The notes under the pieces are model-generated. The model saw nothing but the letters and a program-made list of their open reading frames with translations. It had not been told where the DNA came from and searched no databases. A DNA stretch of 64,000 nucleotides from Bin5 sp965221145 (GTDB lineage Bacteria > Chloroflexota > Anaerolineae > Caldilineales > Caldilineaceae): contig OZ244877.1 of assembly GCA_965221145.1 (NCBI GenBank), positions 3,968,001 through 4,032,000 on the forward strand, given 5' to 3'. The position numbers and the translations under genes are program-made. Below, in pieces: positions 7,986 through 15,015 of this stretch (position 1 is its first letter; each line of letters opens with the position of its first letter).

Positions 7986-8009
7986 GGGGCTTATATACTT
8001 AAATCAATA
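7986..8009 (+). repeat. Weaker copy of the TATATACTT end motif
   Basis: About 16 of 24 positions match the tnpB-element end, including TTATATACTT. With 7202 it brackets the two small genes in direct orientation. It may be a decayed element end. Confidence 0.4.
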
Positions 8010-8138
8010 AATTGTTTCAGCCCGCGTGGTGTCTTTCTTAATCACGCAGAAATTTGGGAGGGAATTCGTAGTTGTGGGGATAGGGGCGTTGCCACCCCTA
8101 TGCGCTCCTCCCCTCACTCTACCACACTTCATATTCAT

Positions 8139-8264
8139 TCATCCAGAATGCACAGGACAAAACCTAGGCACAATGAAATGCCACTCAAACTTGAAGATGA
8201 GGAGGACGCTGATCAGCGTGCCCCCTGCTATCGCGCCGATTGCCTTGGTATCGAGTCTACCCAT
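8139..8264 (-). CDS. Putative 41-residue membrane peptide
   Basis: A very short frame with a strong ribosome-binding site (AAAGGAGGAG just before the ATG). The peptide begins MGRLDTKAIGAIAGG, continues with a hydrophobic stretch TLISVLLIFKF, and ends PVHSG. One membrane segment is likely. Function unknown. It lies in an otherwise gene-poor stretch near another small membrane gene on the same strand (8566-8811). Confidence 0.45.
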   Translation of the reverse strand: MGRLDTKAIGAIAGGTLISVLLIFKFEWHFIVPRFCPVHSG

Positions 8265-8299
8265 CTTCTCCTCCTTTCCCTTTCACACAAAAACTGTTA

Positions 8300-8440
8300 G
8301 AGCCTGTTTGAAAAGGGTAAAGGAAAGGGTAGAACGGCGCAACTAATGCGAATTATAGCGTGCAGATGAAGGATCTGACTGCTTTTCGGTGGTTGTTTTC
8401 GGCCCTTCTGAGCGATACGCATTACTTTTCAAACAGCTTC
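8300..8440 (+). mobile_element. 141-bp MITE, copy B
   Basis: Same length and same inverted ends (GAGCCTGTTTGAAAAG / CTTTTCAAACAGCTTC) as copy A. TTA lies on each side (8297-8299, 8441-8443), the complement-equivalent of the TAA duplication at copy A. No coding capacity. Confidence 0.9.
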
Positions 8441-8565
8441 TTACGGAAAGGAAGAAACGGAAGCTACGTTCGCGGGCCGGACGTTACATCTTCCCAGGGT
8501 TCGGATGTCTGGGCTTCACTCGAACTGAGTCCCATCCTGCCCTGTTCATACTTCCGTGCCGACGA

Positions 8566-8811
8566 CTAACGATCACTCACGCCCTTTTGTGCATTCTGGC
8601 GGAATACCGTGAAAGGGCCGAAACACACGATACCAACCACCCCACCTATCCACCAGGAAAGGAGGAAGCCCAACCACCACCCTATGCCCTTGGGTATTTC
8701 ACTAAAAAGATCGGGCGCATAGAGACTGAGCATATAGAGAATGCCGACACTCACTGTGCCGCCTATGCCAAAATGCAGAATCGAAAGTATTTGCGGCCGG
8801 TATCTCTTCAT
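8566..8811 (-). CDS. Small two-helix membrane protein
   Basis: An 81-residue product with two hydrophobic segments (around residues 10-30, GIGGTVSVGILYMLSLY, and 43-68, GWWLGFLLSWWIGGVVGIV) joined by a short loop. AAAGGAGG lies 10 bases before the ATG, supporting a real gene. Family not recognised. It shares its gene-poor neighbourhood with the 41-residue peptide and a MITE. Confidence 0.55.
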   Translation of the reverse strand: MKRYRPQILSILHFGIGGTVSVGILYMLSLYAPDLFSEIPKGIGWWLGFLLSWWIGGVVGIVCFGPFTVFRQNAQKGVSDR

Positions 8812-9155
8812 ATCGTTCTGCCCTCCTTTCGCAAGTCATCGGCAAGAGCCGAATCCTTCCGCGGAACCGCAGATCACAAGACAACTTCTCAGCAGGTAAG
8901 ACGCCTGCGCTTTATGCGCACAATAAGTATAGCCGACCCTTCTCTTCCCCGACAGTGACGGCTTTCATCTCTGCCCAGCCCGCTTCCGTTCACCACTCTC
9001 TCTTTGCCCATTCGCATCTTTTGGAGTAGGCTTACATCTCTGGAATACCTGATGTGGAGCGCCGCTTCTCGACTCACAGTTGTCTGTGATACAGGGGGCA
9101 GACGCAGACAGGCGGTATGCCTGCGCTCCCAGGTATCTTCATGGAGGAAAACTGT
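8812..9155. other. Gene-poor stretch before the phosphohexomutase gene
   Basis: I see no convincing gene. Near 9096-9132 lies a CAGGCGGTATGCCTG palindrome, a form of the genome's AGGCGTCTCGCCT-type short palindromes. The last bases hold the ribosome-binding site of the next gene. Confidence 0.5.
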
Positions 9156-10616
9156 ATGACGCACCAGCGCTCAAATAGCGAAGTGGTAGCGCATTCAACT
9201 ATTCGCTTCGGCACGGACGGCTGGCGCGGGCGCATGGCCGAAGACTATACCTTTGCCAATGTGCGCCGCTGTGCCCAGGGCTTTGCCAATTGGCTGATGG
9301 ACGAGGGCTACGCCTCAAGAACGGTCGTCGTCGGCCACGATAAACGCTTTCAGGGTGAGCACTTCGCAGCCGCGGTCGCGGAGGTGCTGGCCGGCAACGA
9401 CTTTCAAGTTCTGCTGACCGACGGGGCCGCGCCGACGCCGGTGATCAGCTTCGCGGCGGTCGACAACGGCGCCGTCGGCGCGGTCAACATCACCGCCAGC
9501 CACAATCCGCCCGAGGACAACGGCTTCAAGGTGCGGGACGCCAGCGGCGGCGCGGTGCCGCCGGATGGATTGGCCGCCATCGAAGCCCGCATCCCCGATA
9601 CGGACGGGGTGCGCCGCACGCCTCTTGACGCGGCCCTGGCCGACGGCACGGTCCGGTATCTCCAGCCGCAGGCCGCCTATCTGGCCCATCTGACCGGGCT
9701 GATCGACGTGACGCGCATCCGCGACGCCGGCCTGAAGATCGTCGTGGACAGCATGTGGGGCAACGGCGCCGGCTGGTTGACCGAGATCCTGGCGGGGGGC
9801 AAAACGGAAGTGATCGAAGTCCACGCGCAGCGCAACCCGATCTTCCCCGAAATGTCCCGCCCGGAGCCAATCCCCCCCAATGTGGACGCCGGTCTGGCCG
9901 TGGCCCGCTCCATGGAAGCCGATTGCCTCTGCATTCTGGACGGCGACGCGGACCGCTGCGGCTTCGGTGATGAGAACGGTCAGTTCGTCGACCAACTGCG
10001 GGTTTACGGGCTGCTGGCCTACTATCTGCTGGAGGTGCGCGGCGAACGCGGGCCAATTGTCAAGACCCTCAGCACGACCTCGATGCTTGATAAGCTGTGC
10101 GCGGCCTACGATGTGCCCCTGGTGGAGACGGGCGTCGGCTTCAAATTCGTGGCGCCGGCGATGGTGGAGCACGACGCGCTCATCGGCGGCGAAGAGAGCG
10201 GCGGCTACGCCTTCCGCGGCCATGTGCCGGAGCGGGACGGCATCCTGTCCAATCTCTGTCTGCTGGACCTGATGGTGCGCACCGGCAAGAGGCCGACCGA
10301 ACTGTTGCAGCTTCTTTTCGAGAAGGTAGGCGAGCACTTCTATGACCGCATCGACATTCGCCTGACCGGCGCCGAGATGAAAGCCGCGGCCCAACAGAGA
10401 CTCGACAGCGTTGATATCGACGGGCGTACCCTGGGCGGCATCGCCATCACCGAGCGCATCACCATTGACGGTTACAAGTTTGTGATGGAGGACGGGGGCT
10501 GGCTGCTGGTGCGTTTCTCCGGCACCGAACCGCTGATCCGGATCTACACGGAGACGACCCGCAAGGAGAAGGTGGCGGCGATCCTTGCCGATGGCCAAAA
10601 ACTGGCGGGCCTGTAG
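9156..10616 (+). CDS. Phosphohexomutase (phosphoglucomutase/phosphomannomutase family)
   Basis: The 486-residue product has all four alpha-D-phosphohexomutase domain motifs: the phosphoserine loop TASHNPPEDNG, the Mg2+ loop DGDADRCGF, the sugar loop GGEESGGYAF, and the C-terminal phosphate loop RFSGTEPLIRIYTE. It interconverts hexose-1- and hexose-6-phosphates in the cytoplasm for glycogen and envelope sugar synthesis. The start at 9156 has GGAGG 8 bases upstream. Residues ~5-14 (RSNSEVVAHS) are encoded by a copy of the short GCGCT...AGCGCAT repeat, so the N-terminus before IRFGTDGWRG is repeat-derived. Confidence 0.93.
   Translation: MTHQRSNSEVVAHSTIRFGTDGWRGRMAEDYTFANVRRCAQGFANWLMDEGYASRTVVVGHDKRFQGEHFAAAVAEVLAGNDFQVLLTDGAAPTPVISFAAVDNGAVGAVNITASHNPPEDNGFKVRDASGGAVPPDGLAAIEARIPDTDGVRRTPLDAALADGTVRYLQPQAAYLAHLTGLIDVTRIRDAGLKIVVDSMWGNGAGWLTEILAGGKTEVIEVHAQRNPIFPEMSRPEPIPPNVDAGLAVARSMEADCLCILDGDADRCGFGDENGQFVDQLRVYGLLAYYLLEVRGERGPIVKTLSTTSMLDKLCAAYDVPLVETGVGFKFVAPAMVEHDALIGGEESGGYAFRGHVPERDGILSNLCLLDLMVRTGKRPTELLQLLFEKVGEHFYDRIDIRLTGAEMKAAAQQRLDSVDIDGRTLGGIAITERITIDGYKFVMEDGGWLLVRFSGTEPLIRIYTETTRKEKVAAILADGQKLAGL
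9167..9199 (-). repeat. REP-like palindromic repeat inside the mutase N-terminus
   Basis: GCGCTCAAATAGCGAAG followed by TGGTAGCGCATTCAAC; same unit as at 11399, 34662 and the three tandem copies at 44859. It is translated in frame as part of the mutase. Confidence 0.7.
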
Positions 10617-10980
10617 GAGAGAGCGCCTCGCTGATGTGGGTGTATCCAGGATGATTGTGGGTGCATGCCAATTGATTGTCCGTCAAGTGAGGCCAAACCC
10701 ATCGACCTGGTCGATGCCGCCAATGGTCAGGCAAATCTCCCCAATGATCTGGAATACGCCCTGTGAGAGGCCCGGCCGCACACCAGTACAAGAGTGTGGT
10801 ACAATGTCCGTCGTGCCGGCATCCGGCCGAGCCAGCCCCGGTTGCACTCCCTGGCCGCCTGCCGGCAGCGATGGCCTCCGCAAACGCAAACAAGACGTTC
10901 CACTTCGTATAGTAGTCGGGGGGGGGGGGGGGGTAAAAGCGGACAAAGCGGACATTTTTTCCTGAACGTTTTGTAAGATC

Positions 10981-11026
10981 GCGCTCGGGTGCCCTTTGGG
11001 CGCGCGCAGCGGTAGCGCATTCAACC
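10981..11026 (-). repeat. REP-like palindrome, long variant
   Basis: The long form of the GCGCT...AGCGCATTCAAC repeat, with an added GGTGCCCTTTGGGC palindrome. Related long forms are translated in frame at 12610-12650 and 21204-21244. Confidence 0.6.
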
Positions 11027-11032
11027 ATTCCT

Positions 11033-11092
11033 TTTGAAGATTTTTTGACGGAACTGTCTTCCATTGGATCGCCAATACAAAAAATCATCAAA
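11033..11092 (+). repeat. 60-bp dispersed repeat, copy 3
   Basis: First of two head-to-tail copies. Its ends match the other copies; it is absent from the homologous position in the block at 34.5-35.3 kb. Confidence 0.85.
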
Positions 11093-11152
11093 TTGAAGAT
11101 TTTTTGGCGGACTTGTCTTCGCATTGGAGCGCCAATACAAAAAACTGTCAAA
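11093..11152 (+). repeat. 60-bp dispersed repeat, copy 4
   Basis: Directly abuts copy 3 with the same length and orientation; the interior differs, the ends are conserved. Confidence 0.85.
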
Positions 11153-11275
11153 CCCGCGTCAATACGTCCGCATCCAGATCTGGGAATCTCTTCCTCCTGT
11201 CAACGACAGGTCAGGCCAACCTGACAACGCAACGTCTCCTGCCATCATCGCCCAAAAATCTCGGATGCACCCGCT

Positions 11276-11428
11276 GATGTCTGACGCGCTTTCGTACAGG
11301 TGGCACTATGTGATAAAATTAACAAACAGCTTATGTCAGAGAAAAGTTGATTGCGCCCCGGGTCCCGCTTCAGCGGACCGAAAAAGGCGCGCGAGCGGAT
11401 GCGCTACCACTTCGTTACTTGAGCGCTA
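11276..11428. other. Short intergenic stretch before tatD with a REP-like copy
   Basis: Holds a REP-like unit at 11399-11427 (GCGCTACCACTTCGTTACTTG then AGCGC) that runs up to the tatD start codon. No clear Shine-Dalgarno sequence is visible for tatD, as also at 44972 where the same repeat abuts a start. Confidence 0.45.
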
Positions 11429-12319
11429 ATGACTGTTCCAACGCTGGTCGACAGCCACTGCCATCTGGATATGGAGCAGTTCGATGCGGACCGGGCAGCC
11501 GTGCTGGAGCATGCACAGGCGCAAGGTGTGCGCCGGATCGTCAACCCCGGCATCGATCTGGCCCATTGCCAGCAGGCCATCGCGCTGGCCGACCTGCATC
11601 CGCAAGTATACGCGGCGGTGGGAATCCATCCCAAGAGCAGCGCTGATTTCAATGAGCAGACGCTGACGCAGTTGTCCGCGCTGGCCGATCACCCCAAGAT
11701 TGTCGCTATCGGTGAAATCGGGCTGGACCATTATAGGCAGCCTGTCTCCAGCCAGAAACAGGCGCAAGCATTTCGGGCGCAGCTTGACCTGGCCGCCGAT
11801 CTGGGTCTGCCGGTGATCATCCATAACCGAGAGGCGTCCGCAGAGATTACGCAGATCCTGGACGAATGGGCGTCCAGCGCACGCACACGCAATTCACCCC
11901 TGGCGAGGCGAACCTTTTGGGGCGTGCTGCACGCATTCTCCGGCGATGCCGCGCTGGCGCAAGCGGCCTACGGGTGGAATTTCGCCCTCGGCCTCGGCGG
12001 TGTCCTCACATTCAGGAATGCCCGGGCCCTGCATAGTCTGGCGCCGCAACTGTGCCTTGACCGCTTGTTGCTCGAAACGGACGCCCCCTATCTGACGCCG
12101 CATCCGCTGCGAGGGAAACGCAACGAACCGGCGCATGTGGCTCTGGTGGCGGAGAGGCTGGCCGAACTCCTGGCCGTGACAGTGGCGGAGGTAGCCGCCC
12201 GCACGACCGCAGTGGCTTGCTCGATCTTTGGGATTGATGCAGGCGAAACATCTGCGTTCCGAGACAGGCACTCTGTTGCCGCAGATGCGTTTGCAGTTTC
12301 TAATGTGAATCCCGTTTGA
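11429..12319 (+). CDS. tatD: TatD-family metal-dependent hydrolase
   Basis: The 296-residue TIM-barrel product carries the TatD metal ligands in order: HCH near residues 10-12 (DSHCHLD), Glu in GEIGLDHY, His in VIIHNRE, His in LHAFSG, and Asp in LLETDAPYLTP. Relatives are 3'-5' DNases/RNases of the cytoplasm, some acting on D-aminoacyl-tRNA. An ~14-residue insertion (SSARTRNSPLARRT) precedes the WGVLHAFSG segment, and the last ~25 residues lie beyond the usual end and run into a dispersed repeat. Confidence 0.9.
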   Translation: MTVPTLVDSHCHLDMEQFDADRAAVLEHAQAQGVRRIVNPGIDLAHCQQAIALADLHPQVYAAVGIHPKSSADFNEQTLTQLSALADHPKIVAIGEIGLDHYRQPVSSQKQAQAFRAQLDLAADLGLPVIIHNREASAEITQILDEWASSARTRNSPLARRTFWGVLHAFSGDAALAQAAYGWNFALGLGGVLTFRNARALHSLAPQLCLDRLLLETDAPYLTPHPLRGKRNEPAHVALVAERLAELLAVTVAEVAARTTAVACSIFGIDAGETSAFRDRHSVAADAFAVSNVNPV

Positions 12320-12435
12320 GACCAAGACTTTCCGCACTGTCTGCATCCTGGGAACATAAGCGTCTCGCCTGCCTCGACGCAGTACGCAATACGCATTACA
12401 GGGAAAAGCGGGTTTTCAAAGTGAACGCATATTAG
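12305..12435 (+). repeat. ~130-bp dispersed repeat, copy 1
   Basis: Shares with 23640-23768 and 56466-56590 the order ACCAAGACTTT..., GGCGTCTCGCCTGC-type palindrome, CGCAGTACGC, and a GAACGC tail. It overlaps the last codons of tatD. Confidence 0.6.
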
Positions 12436-12529
12436 TTCTTAGCAAGCGTCCCGACCGAGCAAGTGGAGACGAATCGGGGCAGTGTTGAATGCGCCTCTGT
12501 CGGGCAGAGGCACGAGGCACGATTTATTC

Positions 12530-13750
12530 ATGGTTGACCAGGTCCAGGTCGAACAGTTTACCAATACGGAAGCGAGACCCTTTGCGCAGGATACGCCGCA
12601 GATGACGCCGCGCCCGGATGCCCTTGGGGCGCGCGAAACGGTCGCGCATGAAAAATTCCGCCGCGCGCTGCTGACGCCGCAGGATGCGCCGACGCTGCTG
12701 ACGCCGGTGCGCGGGGCGCTTGCGCAGGTCGAAGAGAAGATGAAAAGCGTTGATGCCGACGTTTTTGCGCCCCTGGCCAACGCCTTCATTGAACTGATCG
12801 GCCAGGGTGGAAAACGGCTGCGACCGGCGCTGGCGCTGCTGGCCGCGGGGCTGCAAGACGGGTGCGCCCTAGAGTACAGCAACTCAAATTCAGGCGGAAC
12901 AGGCTCAGAAGGCACCCCGCTCCCAGAGTCGGAAGGGGCGGCGCTTCCGCTCATCTCCCTGGCGGCCGCGGTAGAGATGCTGCACACCGCCACACTTGTC
13001 CACGACGACGTTATTGACGGCGCGCTGTTGCGTCGTGACGCGCCGACTCTCAACGCCTCCTGGAGCCCGGGAGCAACGGTTCTGGCAGGCGATTACATGT
13101 TCGCCCGTTCCGCCCAATTCGCAGCCGAGACCGGCAATGTGCGCGTCATTGCCATCTTCAGTGACACCCTGCGCGTGATCGTCGATGGCGAGATGCGCCA
13201 ACTCTCCGATCGCAACGATTTTGACCAGGGCCGCCAAGCCTACTACCAACGCATCCATGCGAAGACGGCCAGCCTCTACAGCGCAGCCACCGAAGCGGCC
13301 GCAGTGCTGGCCGACCTGCCGCCGGATCAGATCCAGGCGCTCAAATCCTTCGGTTATCAGTTCGGGATGGCTTTCCAGATTGTGGATGACATCCTCGATT
13401 TCATCGGCACGGACGCCACGCTGGGCAAGCCAGTCGGCAGCGACCTGCGCCAGGGTACGCTGACATTGCCGTTCCTCTACTACCTGCGCGATCTGCCCCA
13501 GCCGCAAAAACTGGTGAACCGGCTTCTCCAGGCCCGCGAGCGCGCCGAAGCGGGGGACTCCCGCATCCTGTCCGCAGCGGTGCAGGAGATCGTCCAGGCC
13601 GTGCGCGCCAGCGGTGCGGTCGAGGCCGCGCATCAGGAAGCGCTCGGCTTTCTCGACCACGCGGTTCACAACTTGGCATCCTTCAATGACAGCCTCTGCC
13701 ATCGATCCCTTCTCGGTCTTTGCGCCTTTGTTGTGCAACGCAGCAGCTGA
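12530..13750 (+). CDS. Polyprenyl diphosphate synthase (long-chain trans-isoprenyl synthase)
   Basis: This 406-residue all-helical synthase has GGKRLRPAL, the first Asp-rich motif HDDVIDGALLRR, GDYMFA and the second Asp-rich motif VDDILDF, and ends with a membrane-edge-like CHRSLLGLCAFV. It condenses IPP units onto an allylic diphosphate for quinone side chains or lipid carriers. Start uncertain: ATG 12530 is given, but a GTG at 12482 is in frame. Two extra stretches stand out: a REP-like long repeat translated near residues 27-40 (RPDALGARETVAHE), and a Ser/Gly/Pro-rich insertion near 115-135 ahead of the first Asp motif. Confidence 0.9.
   Translation: MVDQVQVEQFTNTEARPFAQDTPQMTPRPDALGARETVAHEKFRRALLTPQDAPTLLTPVRGALAQVEEKMKSVDADVFAPLANAFIELIGQGGKRLRPALALLAAGLQDGCALEYSNSNSGGTGSEGTPLPESEGAALPLISLAAAVEMLHTATLVHDDVIDGALLRRDAPTLNASWSPGATVLAGDYMFARSAQFAAETGNVRVIAIFSDTLRVIVDGEMRQLSDRNDFDQGRQAYYQRIHAKTASLYSAATEAAAVLADLPPDQIQALKSFGYQFGMAFQIVDDILDFIGTDATLGKPVGSDLRQGTLTLPFLYYLRDLPQPQKLVNRLLQARERAEAGDSRILSAAVQEIVQAVRASGAVEAAHQEALGFLDHAVHNLASFNDSLCHRSLLGLCAFVVQRSS
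12610..12650 (-). repeat. REP-like long variant inside the prenyl synthase gene
   Basis: CGCGCCCGGATGCCCTTGG followed by GGCGCGCGAAACGG and TCGCGCATG, the long form also seen at 10981 and 21204. It is read in frame. Confidence 0.5.
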
Positions 13751-13813
13751 ACTCAAGTTCCTGGTTCTTAGTAACGGCGTTCCACTCGAAAGCAGGGTGT
13801 TACTAAAAGCTGG

Positions 13814-15007
13814 ATGAGGGCCATGTTGCAACGACTTCGTAGTCGAGTGAATAGCGCCGACTACATGGCTCCGCAAGGGGGCGAGACCCTCCCGCAGACG
13901 GGCAGGACACCCCCCCCGACCGACCTGGTGATCGTGATTGTCTCCTGGAACGTCTGGGATCACCTGCGCGCCTGCCTTACATCGATCGAACAGCAGAGCC
14001 AGCCGATAGACGAAAGCCGAAAAAAAAAGAGCACAAGGCAAATGGGCGCCCCGACTTTCGTACGCCGCTTCGGGCCGCGCAACGAGGCCACGCTTCAGGT
14101 TGTGGTGCTCGACAACGCCAGCGACGATGCCACACCCTCTCTGCTGACGAGCCGCTTCCCCTGGGTACAGGCGATCTTCAGCGACGCAAATTTGGGGTTC
14201 ACCGGCGGCAACAACCGGGCGCTGGAGGCGATGGGCTTCGATGGTAGTGCAGGAGAGGCGTCTGCGCCCCCAGGCAACGGAGAGCCAGAGCAGGCGGGAC
14301 AACCGCGGTCCCAGGCTGCGCCGGCGCGCTTCATCTACTTCCTTAACCCGGATACCGAACTCCTGCCCGGCAGCCTGTGGTCCGTCTACAAAGGCATCGA
14401 CGAAGACGGGACGATCGGGGCGATCGGGCCGCAACTGCGCTACACAGACGGCGCGCTGCAAAGCAACCGACGGCGCTTTCCCGGCCCCCTGACCGGCTTC
14501 TTCGAAAGCACCTGGCTGGAGCGGACATGGCCCCGCAACCCGTGGACCCGCCGCTATCACCTCGCCGATTGGCCGGCGGATACGCGGCAGGATGTGGACT
14601 GGCTGGTTGGCGCGGCGCTCCTGGTGCGCGGGGATGTGTTGGCCGCGCTCGGTGGCTTCGATCCGCAGTTCTTCATGTACAGTGAAGAGACGGATCTGTG
14701 CCGCCGCATCAAACGCGCAGGCTGGCGCGTGGTCTATGACCCGGCCGCGATCGTCATCCACGCCGAGGGCCGCAGCAGTGGCCAGGTGAGCGCCAGGCGC
14801 CATATTCTCTTCAACCGCAGCAAGGTGCGTTACGCGCGCAAATGGCATGGGCCGGTCTGGGCGGCGCTGCTGCGGCGCTATCTGCTGGCCGAATTTCGCC
14901 TGCAGATAGCGAGCGAATGGCTGAAAGCGCTTCTCGGCCACAAACGGGCCCTGCGCCTCACCCGCCTGGCCGCCTACCGGGATGTGTTGAAAAGCGGACT
15001 GGAGTAG
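13814..15007 (+). CDS. Family 2 glycosyltransferase (rhamnosyltransferase-like)
   Basis: The 397-residue product carries the GT2 pattern: IVSWNVWDHLRACLTSI, VVVLDNASDDAT, ANLGFTGGNNRAL, FLNPDTELLPGS (DxD-like), and the acceptor-side GAALLVRGDVLAALGGFDPQ with YSEETDLCRR. It probably adds a sugar to a cell-surface glycan at the inner face of the membrane. Two linker expansions are unusual. One of ~28 residues (~67-95) between the first helix and the VVVLDNAS strand is encoded by DNA with an A9 run (14020-14028) between CGAAAG and CTTTCG arms. The other, near 150-172, is Ala/Pro/Gln-rich. Confidence 0.88.
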   Translation: MRAMLQRLRSRVNSADYMAPQGGETLPQTGRTPPPTDLVIVIVSWNVWDHLRACLTSIEQQSQPIDESRKKKSTRQMGAPTFVRRFGPRNEATLQVVVLDNASDDATPSLLTSRFPWVQAIFSDANLGFTGGNNRALEAMGFDGSAGEASAPPGNGEPEQAGQPRSQAAPARFIYFLNPDTELLPGSLWSVYKGIDEDGTIGAIGPQLRYTDGALQSNRRRFPGPLTGFFESTWLERTWPRNPWTRRYHLADWPADTRQDVDWLVGAALLVRGDVLAALGGFDPQFFMYSEETDLCRRIKRAGWRVVYDPAAIVIHAEGRSSGQVSARRHILFNRSKVRYARKWHGPVWAALLRRYLLAEFRLQIASEWLKALLGHKRALRLTRLAAYRDVLKSGLE

Positions 15008-15015
15008 ATTAGGTA

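Larger units (their letters stand above)
10636..11275 (+). repeat. Composite dispersed repeat block, copy 1
   Basis: This non-coding block is homologous, in inverted orientation, to 34530-35279. It is built of a ~340-bp module (10636-10980), a 46-bp REP-like unit (10981-11026), two tandem 60-bp repeats (11033-11152) and a ~120-bp module (11153-11275). The other copy lacks the two 60-bp repeats at the matching point. This copy in turn lacks the 235-bp MITE found in the other. A G16 homopolymer lies at 10918-10933 (11 in the other copy). No long conserved reading frame is shared. Confidence 0.85.
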
